A stretch of DNA of 64,000 bases from Alphaproteobacteria bacterium (GCA_016869215.1 VGEP01000001.1:62001-126000), one strand, 5' to 3'. Positions 8,783 through 18,963 are shown, counted from the stretch's first letter. The notes: generated by a model from the letters alone, not told the origin. Numbers and translations: made by a program.

Positions 8783-9727
8783 GGTCACGTCCGCAATTGC
8801 TGCGGCGACCTCATCGACCGACGGCATTGCGCCATGCCCGCCCAGCACCTTCATCGGTCCCTGCCCCATCGGCCCGGTCAGGCCCGGCTCGCTCGCGCAA
8901 AAGATCGCGACCAAGGGCACGCCGAGCGCGGCGGCAAGGTGAAGAAGACCCGTGTCGACGCCGACTACGAACGATGCGCCCGCGATGGTCCGCGCAACGG
9001 CGTCGAGCGGCTCGCGTTCGGGGACTTGGGCGCGCGGCGACGCGGACGCGATCCGCTCGGCCCGCGCGCGCTCGGAAGCGGAGCCGTGAAGCACGACAAG
9101 GTCGATTTCACCACCGAGCATCTGCGCCAGCGCGCGCCAGTTGTCCTCGGGCCACTGCTTCTCCGGGCGGGCCGTACCGTGCAGCAGAATTCCGTACCGC
9201 GCGCCGCCCGCGGGCGCGAGGCGCGACCGGTCGAGGCCGTAGTCCGGCGGCCCCTCCGGCGCATAGCCGAGCGCAAGCCCGGTGAGCGCGCGGTTGCGCT
9301 CGATAGCGTGGCGATCGCGCGCGACGCGGTGACGGACATCGTAGAGCCACGACGCCGCGCGCTCGCGGATGCTGCCGCTGTCGTAGCCGTGGCGGCGGCC
9401 GCGCGCGCAACGCGCGATCAGCGCCGACTTCAGGAACAGGCCCTGGGTGTCGACGATTTCGTCGTAGCGGCGGGTGCGAAGGCCGCGAACGAATTGCATC
9501 ATCGCGCGCCACGCCGACGGCCGGTGCAGCGACGACCGCCAGGCCCGCGCCGCGACCGGAATGACCTCATCGACCGCCGGATGAAGCCCGGCCAGCGGCG
9601 CATAGGCCTCGTCCACGACCCATGCGAACCGGGCGTCCGGGCGCGAGCGGCGCGCCTCCGTCAGCGCCGGCATATGGTGAATCACGTCGCCAAGCGAGGA
9701 CGTTTTGATGAAAAGCACGTCTGACAT
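8765..9727 (-). CDS. waaC: ADP-heptose:LPS heptosyltransferase I
   Basis: A 320-residue GT9 enzyme that adds the first L,D-heptose to Kdo2-lipid A. The N terminus MSDVLFIKTSSLGDVIHHMPAL carries the family motif with the catalytic Asp (SSLGDVIH). FAWVVDEAYAPL and VDTQGLFKSAL-like segments follow, and the C-terminal donor site reads GVDTGLLHLAAALGVPLVAIF. The ATG at 9727 gives the conserved start; an ATG at 9751 adds only eight unconserved residues. It is convergent with gmhB and shares a hairpin with it. Together with waaF it builds the diheptosyl core. Confidence 0.94.
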   Translation of the reverse strand: MSDVLFIKTSSLGDVIHHMPALTEARRSRPDARFAWVVDEAYAPLAGLHPAVDEVIPVAARAWRSSLHRPSAWRAMMQFVRGLRTRRYDEIVDTQGLFLKSALIARCARGRRHGYDSGSIRERAASWLYDVRHRVARDRHAIERNRALTGLALGYAPEGPPDYGLDRSRLAPAGGARYGILLHGTARPEKQWPEDNWRALAQMLGGEIDLVVLHGSASERARAERIASASPRAQVPEREPLDAVARTIAGASFVVGVDTGLLHLAAALGVPLVAIFCASEPGLTGPMGQGPMKVLGGHGAMPSVDEVAAAIADVTGARRV

Positions 9728-9863
9728 CGGGCTCGTTCGAATTCGCCGCAATTCATATACCGGCCATTAAGCACGCCGGCCACTTGCCGGACGACAATCA
9801 ACACCAATAACCGGGTCTATACGGCCGCCCGTCCAATCTCCCGCCCGAGACGGGAGCAGGACC

Positions 9864-10877
9864 ATGGCCGTACTGGTCACGGGCGGCGCAGGCTATATCG
9901 GCAGCCATACGGTGCACGAGCTGGTCGACGCCGGCGAGCGCGTCGTCGTGCTCGACAACCTGTCCACAGGCTTTGCGTCGTCGCTGCCCAGGCCGATGCT
10001 GCCGATTGTGGGCGACGTCGGCGACCAGGCGCTGGTCGCCACGCTGATTGCCGAGCACGAGATCGACGCCGTGATCCATTTCGCCGGCTCGACCATCGTG
10101 CCGGATTCGATCCGCGATCCGCTCGGCTACTATCGCAACAACACCGCGAACTCGCGCGCGCTGATCGAGACCGCGATCAAGCATGGTGTGAAGCATTTCA
10201 TCTTTTCCTCCACCGCCGCCGTCTACGGCAATCCGCCGCACGTGCCGGTGTCCGAGGACGATCCCACCGTGCCGCTCTCGCCCTACGGCTGGTCCAAGCT
10301 GATGACCGAGGTCATGCTGCGCGACGCCGGTGCGGCGCACGGCCTGCGCCACGCGATCCTGCGCTATTTCAATGTCGCAGGCGCCGACCCCAAGCTTCGC
10401 ACCGGATTGTCGACGGCTGGCGCGACGCACCTCATCAAAGTCGCAGTCGAAGCCGCGCTCGGACGGCGCGCCCGGATCGACGTGTTCGGCGACGACTATC
10501 CGACGCCGGACGGGACCTGCATCCGCGATTTCATCCACGTCAGCGATCTTGCCCGCGCGCATCTGGCCGCGCTGCGCCATCTGCGCGGCGGCGGCGACAG
10601 CGCCACGCTCAACTGCGGCTACGGCCGGGGCTATTCCGTGCGCGAGGTGATCGGCGCCGTGCGCCGCGCGGTCGGTCACGATTTCGGGGTTCGCTTCGCC
10701 GGACGCCGCGAGGGCGACATCGTGGTGTCGGTCGCCGCCGCCGGCCGCATCCGCGCACTGCTCGACTGGAAGCCCGAACTGGACGACCTCGACAGCATCG
10801 TCCGTCACGCGCTCGCCTGGGAACGCCGCCTGATGGCTCAGCACGAGCCAGCCTCGCGCGAGGCGATTCCGGCCTAA
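9864..10877 (+). CDS. galE: UDP-glucose 4-epimerase
   Basis: A 337-residue extended SDR interconverting UDP-glucose and UDP-galactose. VLVTGGAGYIGSHTVHEL binds NAD at the N terminus, VIHFAGSTIVPDS and FSSTAAVYGNPP carry the catalytic Ser/Thr, and Y-x-x-x-K lies in SPYGWSKLM near residue 140. FNVAGAD, GDDYPTPDGTCIRDFIHV and the C-terminal AGRIRALLDWKP are classical GalE landmarks. A strong GGAGCAGG site precedes the ATG. The enzyme supplies galactose or galacturonate precursors to the surrounding LPS genes. Confidence 0.93.
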   Translation: MAVLVTGGAGYIGSHTVHELVDAGERVVVLDNLSTGFASSLPRPMLPIVGDVGDQALVATLIAEHEIDAVIHFAGSTIVPDSIRDPLGYYRNNTANSRALIETAIKHGVKHFIFSSTAAVYGNPPHVPVSEDDPTVPLSPYGWSKLMTEVMLRDAGAAHGLRHAILRYFNVAGADPKLRTGLSTAGATHLIKVAVEAALGRRARIDVFGDDYPTPDGTCIRDFIHVSDLARAHLAALRHLRGGGDSATLNCGYGRGYSVREVIGAVRRAVGHDFGVRFAGRREGDIVVSVAAAGRIRALLDWKPELDDLDSIVRHALAWERRLMAQHEPASREAIPA

Positions 10878-10999
10878 TTCGCACCGTGATCGGCCCGGTT
10901 CGGTTTTCGGCTTGAAAAAGCCGGACACGACGGGCAAGGAACGTCGGGGCTCCCCCAAGCCGAATTTTCGGCGGCGGAGCGACGGCGGGCCGGCAGTTC

Positions 11000-12808
11000 A
11001 TGTTTGTATCGAAGCTAAAAAAACAGCTCGACAATCCCGACAGCGCGCCGGCCCTGATCCATCGCCTGCTCACCGAATATGCGCTCGGCCAATGGCGGCG
11101 CTACGCCATCGCGTTCGCCCTGATGGCCGTCGCCGCCGCCATGACCGCGCTCGGCGCCTACCTGATCGGCGATGTGATCAATGCGGCCTACGTCCACAAG
11201 AACCTGCCGGCGATCGTCGCGCTCGCCTTCATCACGGCGGGAATCTTCCTGGTGAAGGCACTGGCGAGCTACGGCAGCGCCGTGATGCTGGCGCGGATCG
11301 GCAACCACATCATCGCCCAGAACCAGAGGCGGATGTTCAACGCTCTGATCCACCAGAATCTGAGCTTCTTCGGCGAACGGCATTCCACCGAGTTTCTGGC
11401 TCGGCTGAACACCGGCGTCGCGGCCGCGAGTCACGTCATCAACCTGCTGGTGACTTCGATCGGCCGCGACTTGCTGTCGCTGATCGCGCTCGTCACCGTA
11501 ATGGCCGTTCAGGACCCGGTGATGTCGCTGTTCAGCTTCGTGGTCGTGCCGCCGGCATTCATCGTGCTGCGCAAGCTGATCCGCCGCATCTATTCCATCG
11601 CGCGCGCTCAGTTCACCGGCGGCGCGCGCATCCTGGAGACGATGCAGGAGACCGTCCAGGGCATCCGGATCGTCAAGGCCTACACGCTGGAAGAGCACAT
11701 GCGGGCGCGGCTCGAAACCAGCGTCCAGGAGCTTGAACGAGAATCCAACAAGTGGGCCCGCGTCGCGCATCGCGCGAGCCCGCTGATGGAAGGGCTCGGC
11801 GGATTTGCCATCGCCATCGCGCTGATCTACGGCGGCTACCGGGTGCTGGAGACCGGCGCGACGCCCGGCCAGTTCTTCTCGTTCCTGGCCGCCTTCATGC
11901 TCGCCTACGAGCCCGCCAAGCGCCTCGCGCGGCTCAATATCGACCTCAACACCGGCCTTGTCGGCGTCCGCATCCTGTTCGAAATCGTCGACCGGCCGCC
12001 ATCGGAGCCGAACGACGGCGACAAGCCGGCGCTCGTCATCGCGGATGCGCGCGTCGACTTCCAGAACGTGCAGTTTTCGTATCGCGCGGACGAGCCGGTG
12101 CTCACCGGCATGACGTTCACCGCCGAGCCCGGCAAGCTGACCGCGCTGGTCGGTCCCTCAGGCGGCGGCAAATCAACCGTCTTCAATCTGCTGCTGCGCT
12201 TCTACGAAACCGGAGGTGGCGCGGTCCTGATCGACGGCCAGGACATCGCCAAGGTGTCGCGGCGCTCGCTGCGCGACCAGATCGCCTATGTCGGGCAGGA
12301 CGTGTTCCTGTTTCACGGCTCGATCCGCGACAACATCGCGATCGGGAACCCGACCGCGAGCGAAGCCGAGATCGTCGCAGCCGCCAAGGCCGCGCATGCC
12401 CACGAATTCATCGCAGCCTTTCCCGAAGGCTACGACACGCCGGTCGGCGAGCGGGGCGCGCAACTGTCCGGCGGCGAGCGCCAGCGGGTCGCGATCGCGC
12501 GCGCGCTGGTCAAGAACGCGAGGCTCATTCTGCTCGACGAGGCGACCGCGTCGCTCGACTCGGAATCCGAACGGCTGGTGCAGGACGCGATGGCGCATCT
12601 CTGCGAAGGCCGCACCACCATCGCAATCGCGCACCGATTGCACACCATCACCCATGCCGACCGCATCCTCGTGGTCGAGAACGGTGCAATCGCGGAGTCC
12701 GGCCGCCACGACGATCTGCTGCGCCGGGACGGGCGCTACGCCGCGTTCTACCGGCTCCAGATGAAGGAACAGCAGCCGGCGCCCGCAGCCGCCCCGGCCG
12801 CGGAATGA
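11000..12808 (+). CDS. ABC transporter, fused permease/ATPase (MsbA-like lipid exporter)
   Basis: A 602-residue half-transporter with an N-terminal six-helix membrane domain (about residues 30-310) and a C-terminal ATPase. Walker A is GPSGGGKST near 384-392, the signature LSGGERQRV near 489-497, Walker B LILLDEATASLD near 509-520, followed by the His switch in IAIAHRLHTI. The architecture fits the MsbA/ABCB lipid-flippase group. Next to the LPS core genes it most likely flips core-lipid A or another glycolipid across the inner membrane, powered by ATP. Ribosome binding site is weak. A related multidrug exporter role cannot be excluded. Confidence 0.88.
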   Translation: MFVSKLKKQLDNPDSAPALIHRLLTEYALGQWRRYAIAFALMAVAAAMTALGAYLIGDVINAAYVHKNLPAIVALAFITAGIFLVKALASYGSAVMLARIGNHIIAQNQRRMFNALIHQNLSFFGERHSTEFLARLNTGVAAASHVINLLVTSIGRDLLSLIALVTVMAVQDPVMSLFSFVVVPPAFIVLRKLIRRIYSIARAQFTGGARILETMQETVQGIRIVKAYTLEEHMRARLETSVQELERESNKWARVAHRASPLMEGLGGFAIAIALIYGGYRVLETGATPGQFFSFLAAFMLAYEPAKRLARLNIDLNTGLVGVRILFEIVDRPPSEPNDGDKPALVIADARVDFQNVQFSYRADEPVLTGMTFTAEPGKLTALVGPSGGGKSTVFNLLLRFYETGGGAVLIDGQDIAKVSRRSLRDQIAYVGQDVFLFHGSIRDNIAIGNPTASEAEIVAAAKAAHAHEFIAAFPEGYDTPVGERGAQLSGGERQRVAIARALVKNARLILLDEATASLDSESERLVQDAMAHLCEGRTTIAIAHRLHTITHADRILVVENGAIAESGRHDDLLRRDGRYAAFYRLQMKEQQPAPAAAPAAE

Positions 12809-12814
12809 CGCAAA

Positions 12815-12835
12815 GCGGCCGTTCCGGCCGCCTTT
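12815..12835 (+). terminator. Weak intrinsic terminator after the ABC exporter
   Basis: GCGGCC-GTTCC-GGCCGC stem followed by CCTTT, seven bases after the exporter stop codon. The short T run makes it a weak terminator. Confidence 0.5.
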
Positions 12836-12933
12836 GACCGCCAAACCCGATGTGTTATCTGAGGCGCGCCCACGGCCCGGGCGGGCCGATGGCGCGATCC
12901 TGATTTCCCGCGAATTCAACCGATCAAGGCACC

Positions 12934-13641
12934 ATGTCCAACGGCAAACGCTACGTCATTCCGCCGCCGCCTCAAGCAGCCCTTGCGATTGCGGGCTCGA
13001 CCGACCTGTTCCCGGTGCGCCGCATCTGGTGCGTCGGGCGCAACTACCTCGAACACATCCGCGAGATGGGCAACGACGAGCGCGAACCGCCGTTCTTCTT
13101 CGCCAAGCCCGCCGACGCGATCGTGCCGGACGGCGGCACCGCGCCCTATCCGTCGTTGACCAAGGACATGCATCACGAGGTCGAGCTGGTGGTCGCGCTG
13201 AAAAGCGGCGGGCGCAATATCCCGACCGACAAGGCGCTGGACTGCGTCTGGGGCTACGGCGTCGGCATCGATCTCACGCGCCGCGACCTGCAGATCGCTT
13301 CGCGCGACATCAAGCGGCCCTGGGAAGTCGGCAAGGCGTTCGACGCCTCCGCGCCCTGCGGGCCGCTGACGCCGGTGAGCCGCATCGGGCATCCGAAGAA
13401 GGCCCGCATCACGCTCAAGTGCAACGGCAAGGTCCGCCAGGACGGCGACCTCGAACAGATGATCTGGAATACGCCGGAGATCATCTCCAAGCTGTCGGAG
13501 ATGGTCGCGCTCGACGCCGGCGACATCATCATGACCGGCACGCCGTCGGGGGTCGCGGCCTGCGTCGCGGGCGACCGGCTCGAATGCGAAGTGGACGGCG
13601 TCGGCAAGCTGACGGTGACTATCGGGCCTGCGCTGAAATAG
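12934..13641 (+). CDS. Fumarylacetoacetate hydrolase family protein
   Basis: A 235-residue FAH-fold hydrolase or decarboxylase that cleaves C-C bonds in ring-fission products such as fumarylpyruvate or acylpyruvates. WCVGRNYLEHIREMGN at residues 30-45 and PPFFFAKPADAIV are the conserved entry motifs. The divalent metal is bound by the acidic residues in MHHEVELVVAL and YGVGIDLTRRDLQ, and ITTGTP-type glycine turn reads IMTGTPSGVA. Length and order match single-domain FAH enzymes (NagK/fumarylpyruvate-hydrolase-like). It stands alone between two terminator-like hairpins, so the pathway it serves cannot be read from neighbours. Confidence 0.9.
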   Translation: MSNGKRYVIPPPPQAALAIAGSTDLFPVRRIWCVGRNYLEHIREMGNDEREPPFFFAKPADAIVPDGGTAPYPSLTKDMHHEVELVVALKSGGRNIPTDKALDCVWGYGVGIDLTRRDLQIASRDIKRPWEVGKAFDASAPCGPLTPVSRIGHPKKARITLKCNGKVRQDGDLEQMIWNTPEIISKLSEMVALDAGDIIMTGTPSGVAACVAGDRLECEVDGVGKLTVTIGPALK

Positions 13642-13666
13642 TTCTCGCTCACGCCGAATGGATTGA

Positions 13667-13695
13667 GGCCTGCCGGCTCTGCCGGCGGGCCTTTT
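13667..13695 (+). terminator. Intrinsic terminator after FAH gene
   Basis: Eleven-base stem GGCCTGCCGGC / GCCGGCGGGCC (one G-U pair), three-base loop TCT, followed by TTTTC. Located 25 bp after the FAH stop. Confidence 0.85.
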
Positions 13696-13805
13696 CATTG
13701 TGCAGACCGCTTCGGCAATTGACTCATTTTTGTGCGACGTCGGCGGCGAGGTTTCGTTAACGCAGCCTTGGCAGACTCATCGCGCCGCGACTAGCTTCGA
13801 AGGCG

Positions 13806-14021
13806 ATGATTCGCATGGCCGCTTCGACCGCATCGACCGTGGACGCCGCACCTGACGCCGCAAACTGCGATGACGAGGCTGCAATGGTGCGCGCGCTGAT
13901 GGAGCGCATGGATTCCGCCGGCCGCTCGACCGCAGAGCTTCTGCACGTGCTCCGGCAGGCGTTTCCGGAAAGCCCGCTGTCTGTCCGGGTGGCCGCCCTC
14001 AAGGCAATCGGCACGCGCTGA
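13806..14021 (+). CDS. Small hypothetical protein
   Basis: A 71-residue soluble, slightly acidic protein with no motif I recognise. The first 25 residues are Ala/Asp-rich and probably disordered. The rest (MVRALMERMDSAGRSTAELLHVLRQAFP onward) looks like two amphipathic helices. GAAGG is positioned before the ATG, codon use matches neighbours, and the frame fits exactly between the terminator and the convergent livF gene, so I think it is real. No function can be assigned. Confidence 0.5.
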   Translation: MIRMAASTASTVDAAPDAANCDDEAAMVRALMERMDSAGRSTAELLHVLRQAFPESPLSVRVAALKAIGTR

Positions 14022-14027
14022 CGGCCG

Positions 14028-14731
<704 letters not shown>

Positions 14732-14735
<4 letters not shown>

Positions 14736-15457
14736 AAGGCCTCGGCGCCGAGATAGGACTGCACCACCGCGGGCTCGCGCACGACGGCCTCCGGCACGCC
14801 CTCGGCGATCGCCGCGCCGTGATGCAGCACCAGAATGCGCGCCGCGAGCGACATCACCGCGCGCATGACGTGCTCGATCAGCAGGATCGTCAGCCCGGTG
14901 TCATTGTTGATCTTCTTGAGGATCTCGACCATGCGGTCGGTCTCGGTCGGGCGCAGCCCGGCCATGACCTCGTCGAGCAGCAACAGTTTCGGCTCGGTCG
15001 CGAGCGCGCGCGCCACTTCGAGACGCTTGCGGTCCGGCAGCGTCAGCGACGACGCCGGCTGCGTGCGCTTGTCGAAGAGGTCGAGGCGCCACAGCACCTC
15101 GTGCGCGCGGCGCAGCGCGGACGACAGATTCGGATGGCGCAGCAGCGCGCCGACCATCACGTTTTCCTCGACGGTAAGCGCAGGGAACGGTCGCACAAGC
15201 TGAAACGTACGCCCGATGCCGCGCCGGCAGACCGCGTCGGGTGTCATCCCGTCGATGCGCGTCCCGTCGAAGGTGATGCCGCCGGTGTCCGGGCGGAACA
15301 CGCCGGCGATCATGTTGAACAAGGTGGTCTTTCCGGCACCGTTCGGGCCGATGATCGCGAAAATCTCGCCCTCGGGAACCGCGAATGTCACGTCGGCGAC
15401 GGCGCGCAGTCCGCTGAAGTTCTTGGAGATGCCTTCGACGGCAAGCAGCGCGGCCAT
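14732..15457 (-). CDS. livG: Branched-chain amino-acid-type ABC transporter ATPase LivG
   Basis: A 241-residue ATPase partner of LivF. Walker A is GPNGAGKTT and Walker B is LLLLDEVMAGLRPTE. The signature motif is the divergent SLTLPDRKRLEVARAL instead of LSGGQ, a variant I have seen described for a LivG subgroup, so it is not necessarily inactive. The ATG at 15457 starts the domain (MAALLAVEGISKNF) one base after the livM stop; the frame extends further upstream through livM without homology. Works with LivF, LivM and LivH. Confidence 0.92.
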
Positions 15458-15458
15458 G

Positions 15459-16487
15459 TCAGGGCTCCGCCTTGTCGCCGGTGCGTTCGGTCTCGCGGTC
15501 GACCCGCAGCAGGCGCGACAGCGGCGGCCAGACGCCATGCGGCAGGATCATCACCACCACCAGGAGGCAGAGGCCGTAGAACACGCGCTTGGCGCCCGGC
15601 GGGTCGAAGCCGTACCAGGTCAGAAGTTCCTGCAGCACCTCGGCAAGACCTGTGATCAGGAACGCACCGATGATCGGGCCGAACAGTGTGCCGACGCCGC
15701 CGATGATCGGCCCCAGAATGATCTCGATCGAGCGCAGGATGAAGAACGTCTGCTCCGGGAACAAGTTATTGTAATAAAAAGCGAAAAACACACCGGCCGG
15801 CGCCGTCATGCCGGACGAGATGAGGATCGCGTACATCTTGTAGCGGAACGTGTCGATACCGAGCGAGCGTGCGGCCTCCTCGTCCTCGCGGATCGCCTGC
15901 CAGAAATATCCGACACGGCTTCGCATCAACGCGTGGCAGAGAAGAAACGCGACCGCCGTCAGCGCGAGGATCACGTAGTAGAACATCGCGGGCCGGCCCC
16001 GCAGGTTCATGAGGTCGTCGTGGCTGTAGTTCGCGACCGGCAGGAAGAACCCCGCCGAGCCGCCGACCCACGAAAAATGATCGAACCCGATGCGCGCGAA
16101 TTCCGCGAAGGCGATGGTGAGGATTGCGAAATACACGCCCCCGACGCCGAAGCGGAACGCCAGAAACCCGATGATCGCCCCGCATGCGACCGAGATCAGG
16201 ATCGCCATCGGCATGCCGATCCAGGGCCCGATTCCGAAATGCACATAGAGCGCCGCAGTCGTGTACGCGCCAAGCCCGACATAAAGCGCGTGCCCGAGCG
16301 AAAGCTGCCCGGCAAAGCCCATCATCACGTTCCAGGCCTGTCCGGTGTAGGCGAAGTACAGAATGACGATCAGAACGGTCAGCAGGTAGTCGTTGGCAAA
16401 GGCCGGCGCCACGACCAGCGCCGCAAGCAGCAAGGCCAGCAGGACCGTCGCGTGCAGCGGTACGCCATGCAGCAGCCGCTTCATCAT
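15459..16487 (-). CDS. livM: Branched-chain amino-acid-type ABC transporter permease LivM
   Basis: A 342-residue inner-membrane permease with about nine to ten predicted hydrophobic segments. The conserved LivM motif is GYAGQLSLGHALYVGLGAY-like, seen here as VMMGFAGQLSLGHALYVG. The cytoplasmic coupling loop with REDEEAARSLGID contacts the ATPase. The ATG at 16487 overlaps the livH stop (ATGA); the frame upstream of it is livH in another phase. Pairs with LivH to form the channel. Confidence 0.92.
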   Translation of the reverse strand: MMKRLLHGVPLHATVLLALLLAALVVAPAFANDYLLTVLIVILYFAYTGQAWNVMMGFAGQLSLGHALYVGLGAYTTAALYVHFGIGPWIGMPMAILISVACGAIIGFLAFRFGVGGVYFAILTIAFAEFARIGFDHFSWVGGSAGFFLPVANYSHDDLMNLRGRPAMFYYVILALTAVAFLLCHALMRSRVGYFWQAIREDEEAARSLGIDTFRYKMYAILISSGMTAPAGVFFAFYYNNLFPEQTFFILRSIEIILGPIIGGVGTLFGPIIGAFLITGLAEVLQELLTWYGFDPPGAKRVFYGLCLLVVVMILPHGVWPPLSRLLRVDRETERTGDKAEP

Positions 16488-17356
16488 GACAGCCTCTTGC
16501 CCATGATGCCTTGCGGCCGGAACAGCAGAACCAGGACCAGAATGGCGAACGAGACCATGCTTTTCGCCGACGCCGAGATAAGCAGCGCGGCCAGCGCTTC
16601 GGTCAGCCCGATCAGGATGCCGCCGAGCAACGCACCGGTCATGGAGCCGAGGCCGCCGGTGATCACGATCACGAACGCAAGCAGCGTGTAGGCCGGGCCT
16701 AGCGACGGCGTCACGCTTTCGATCAGGCTCAGGATCGATCCGGCTGCGCCGACGCAAGCCGCGCCAAGCCCGAAGGTCAATGCATAGAGCCGTTTGACGT
16801 TCAGGCCGATCACCAGCGCACCGGTGTGGTTGTCGGCGCACGCCCGGATCGCCCTACCGATCGGCGCATAACGGAAAAATGCAAACAGCGCTGCGGCGGC
16901 CAGGATCGCCGCGCCGCCGGCGTAGACCTTGGTCGCGTCAACGATGAGAGGGCCCAACGCAAAGCTGTCGAACGAATAGGACGCCTGGACGCTCTGCGCG
17001 TCGGGACCGAACGCGATCAGCAGGCCGTTCACGATGATGATCGCGACCGCCAGCAGCAGCATAAACTGGCTGTGCTCCGGCCGCGCGATGAACGGGTTGA
17101 TCATCGTCATCTGCATCGCGTAGCCGAGCACGAACAGCACGGCGGCGAGCGGGATCATCATCAGGAGCGGATCGAGGCCGTAGCTCGCAAACAGAACGAT
17201 CGCCAGATACATCGCGATCGTCATCATCTCGCCGTGCGCGAAATTGACCACGCGCACGACGCCGAAGATGACGGACAGGCCGAGCGCCATCAGTCCGTAG
17301 ACCAGTCCGGTCAACAGCCCGCTGATCGCGACGTTCAGATAGATTTCCAGCGGCAA
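16484..17356 (-). CDS. livH: Branched-chain amino-acid-type ABC transporter permease LivH
   Basis: A 290-residue permease with seven to eight hydrophobic segments and the LivH signature VVNFAHGEMMTIAMYLA. Other landmarks are the RACADNHTGALVIGLNV coupling loop and GGLGSMTGALLGGILIG. I place the start at the TTG at 17356, which is preceded by GGGGGG at suitable spacing and starts LPLEIYLNVAISGL; an ATG at 17398 would add 14 polar residues. Receptor and permease genes are separated by 135 bp containing a hairpin. Confidence 0.9.
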   Translation of the reverse strand: MPLEIYLNVAISGLLTGLVYGLMALGLSVIFGVVRVVNFAHGEMMTIAMYLAIVLFASYGLDPLLMMIPLAAVLFVLGYAMQMTMINPFIARPEHSQFMLLLAVAIIIVNGLLIAFGPDAQSVQASYSFDSFALGPLIVDATKVYAGGAAILAAAALFAFFRYAPIGRAIRACADNHTGALVIGLNVKRLYALTFGLGAACVGAAGSILSLIESVTPSLGPAYTLLAFVIVITGGLGSMTGALLGGILIGLTEALAALLISASAKSMVSFAILVLVLLFRPQGIMGKRLS

Positions 17357-17406
17357 GAATGGACCCCCCAATTCCCGCTCCGGGCGCGTACGACACAAGA
17401 GAACCC

Positions 17407-17440
17407 GGAACCCAGATGCGTGACCGGCATTCTGGATTCC
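17407..17440 (-). other. Intercistronic hairpin between receptor gene and livH
   Basis: GGAACCCAGATGC and GCATTCTGGATTCC form a stem of about 12 bp with a seven-base loop and one wobble pair. No T run follows, so I read it as a processing or stabilising hairpin that lowers permease expression relative to the receptor, as is common in ABC operons. Confidence 0.55.
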
Positions 17441-17491
17441 AGGTCCTAACCGCCGCCGTGCGGTCCCGGATCGACGACCCGTCTCGTCGCG

Positions 17492-18745
17492 TCAGCGGCG
17501 CTTGTCGTAGGCCACCATGGGGAACTCGGGCTTGGCGTTGCTCGCCGCCTTCGGCGCGACCGTCACAAGCTTGCCTCCCCTGTTCTGGATCGCCGAGTTC
17601 TTGAGCTGAACGTTCTGGCCCTTGGCGTCGAACCTGATCCCCGGACCGGTCGAGACGTTTTCAGTGATGTTGGTGGTCCGGATCGCTTCGGCCAGCGCCT
17701 TGGGATCCGTCGACTTGGCGCGCCTGAACGCGTCGGCCGCCACCAGCACCGCCTCGAACGTGTAGATGTGGTTGGTATTGAGGTTGATGCCGGGGAACTG
17801 CTTGGCGAGCGCAGCTTCGAGCTGTTTCGAGAGCTTCTTGTTCGGATCGTACCACGGCACGAGGCTGATCGGACCGTCGGACAGGCGGCCGAGCGTCTTC
17901 AGATATTGATCCTCGTACCACCCGGGCCCCATGCTGAGCACGCCCATCGGCGACCAGCGCTGTTTGACCAGTTCGCGCGTAATCAGGATCGCGTCGTTGA
18001 GGCGGCTGACCATCATCAACGCCTCGGCGCCCGTCGCCTTGGCCTTCGATACTTCAACCGAAAGATCGCGCGCCGTCGGATCGTACGAAATCGTCTCCAC
18101 GATCTTGTAGGGCATCTGGAACTTCGGCATCAGACCGGGAACCGCCTTCGACATGGCGGTGCCGAACGTGTCGTTCACATGCATGAAAACGACCGTCTTC
18201 GGCGTTGCGCCCGTGGCCGCGAAGATTTCCTTCTGATTGTTGAATGCGTCGCCCAGAATCATGGGCGCCGTCGGGAAATTCCGGAAGACGAACTTATAGC
18301 CCTGCTCGGTGATCGGCGGCGCCGCCGCGATGTTGATCACCAGCGGGATGCCCTTCTGCTCCGCCACCTGCGCGATCGCGGTGGTCTGGCCGGAGTCGAA
18401 GGCCCCGACCAAGAGCTGCGCGCCGTCGTTGACCAGCTTCTCGGCGCGGGCGCGGGCCACTTCGACGTTGGTCTCGGTGTCCGCATTCATGATCTGAAGA
18501 TCGGGAAGCCCGAGGCTCTTGAGGATCGGGCCGGCGACATCGACGCCGCGCTGGCAGTCCTGCCCGATGCTGGCCTGCGCGCCGGAGCGCGGCAGCAGCA
18601 CTCCGACCTTGAGCGGCCCGCCCTGGGCGCGGACGATGGCGGGCGCCGCGAGCAGCGACGCGGCCGCCGCCAATCCGGTATTGAACGTGCGGCGGGTGGT
18701 GCCCGCGTTGCGCCGCGAAGGCGGTGTATGCGACTGGCGGTTCAT
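17492..18745 (-). CDS. ABC transporter periplasmic receptor (LivJ/K family)
   Basis: A 417-residue periplasmic type-I binding protein (peripla_BP_6 family). The N terminus has a twin-arginine-like export signal, RRNAGTTRRTFNTGLAAAAS, with likely cleavage after RAQ. Mature sequence begins GGPLKVGVLLPRSGAQASIGQD, the standard first strand of LivK-type receptors. GGGAGGTCCACC precedes the ATG at 18745. It is the first gene of the liv-type unit and is divergent from a MarR regulator, which may sense the ligand. Ligand not predictable from sequence. Confidence 0.92.
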   Translation of the reverse strand: MNRQSHTPPSRRNAGTTRRTFNTGLAAAASLLAAPAIVRAQGGPLKVGVLLPRSGAQASIGQDCQRGVDVAGPILKSLGLPDLQIMNADTETNVEVARARAEKLVNDGAQLLVGAFDSGQTTAIAQVAEQKGIPLVINIAAAPPITEQGYKFVFRNFPTAPMILGDAFNNQKEIFAATGATPKTVVFMHVNDTFGTAMSKAVPGLMPKFQMPYKIVETISYDPTARDLSVEVSKAKATGAEALMMVSRLNDAILITRELVKQRWSPMGVLSMGPGWYEDQYLKTLGRLSDGPISLVPWYDPNKKLSKQLEAALAKQFPGINLNTNHIYTFEAVLVAADAFRRAKSTDPKALAEAIRTTNITENVSTGPGIRFDAKGQNVQLKNSAIQNRGGKLVTVAPKAASNAKPEFPMVAYDKRR

Positions 18746-18886
18746 GGTGGACCTCCCTGTCCGAATTCGGCTATCGGCCTGCTGCAGCCATTGTTCTTCG
18801 GCTTCCCGCCGTATTGCAATGGCCCCGCGGCGGCGACCGGGTTCGGCTGCCGCCCGGCGCAGAAGCCGGAGCGTTTCCTGCAAATA

Positions 18887-18925
18887 TGTTGACCTCGACA
18901 ACAGATGTCGTCAACAACATTGTTG
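18887..18925. promoter_or_regulatory. Putative MarR operator region
   Basis: Two overlapping dyads in the divergent gap: TGTTGAC...GTCAACA (18887-18893 / 18910-18916) and a tighter CAACAA-CA-TTGTTG (18912-18925). Short TTG/CAA-rich palindromes of this size are typical MarR sites. The second lies 38 bp before the marR start, so autoregulation plus control of the ABC unit is plausible. Confidence 0.55.
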
Positions 18926-18963
18926 CGCTATGATGACACCGCAACGCCGCATCGGGACCGACC

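Noticed and set aside
14901-15092. LivG being inactive because its signature motif is not LSGGQ
   Set aside because: LTLPDRKRLEVARAL is a recurrent variant in this LivG subgroup and Walker A and B are intact, so inactivation is not supported.
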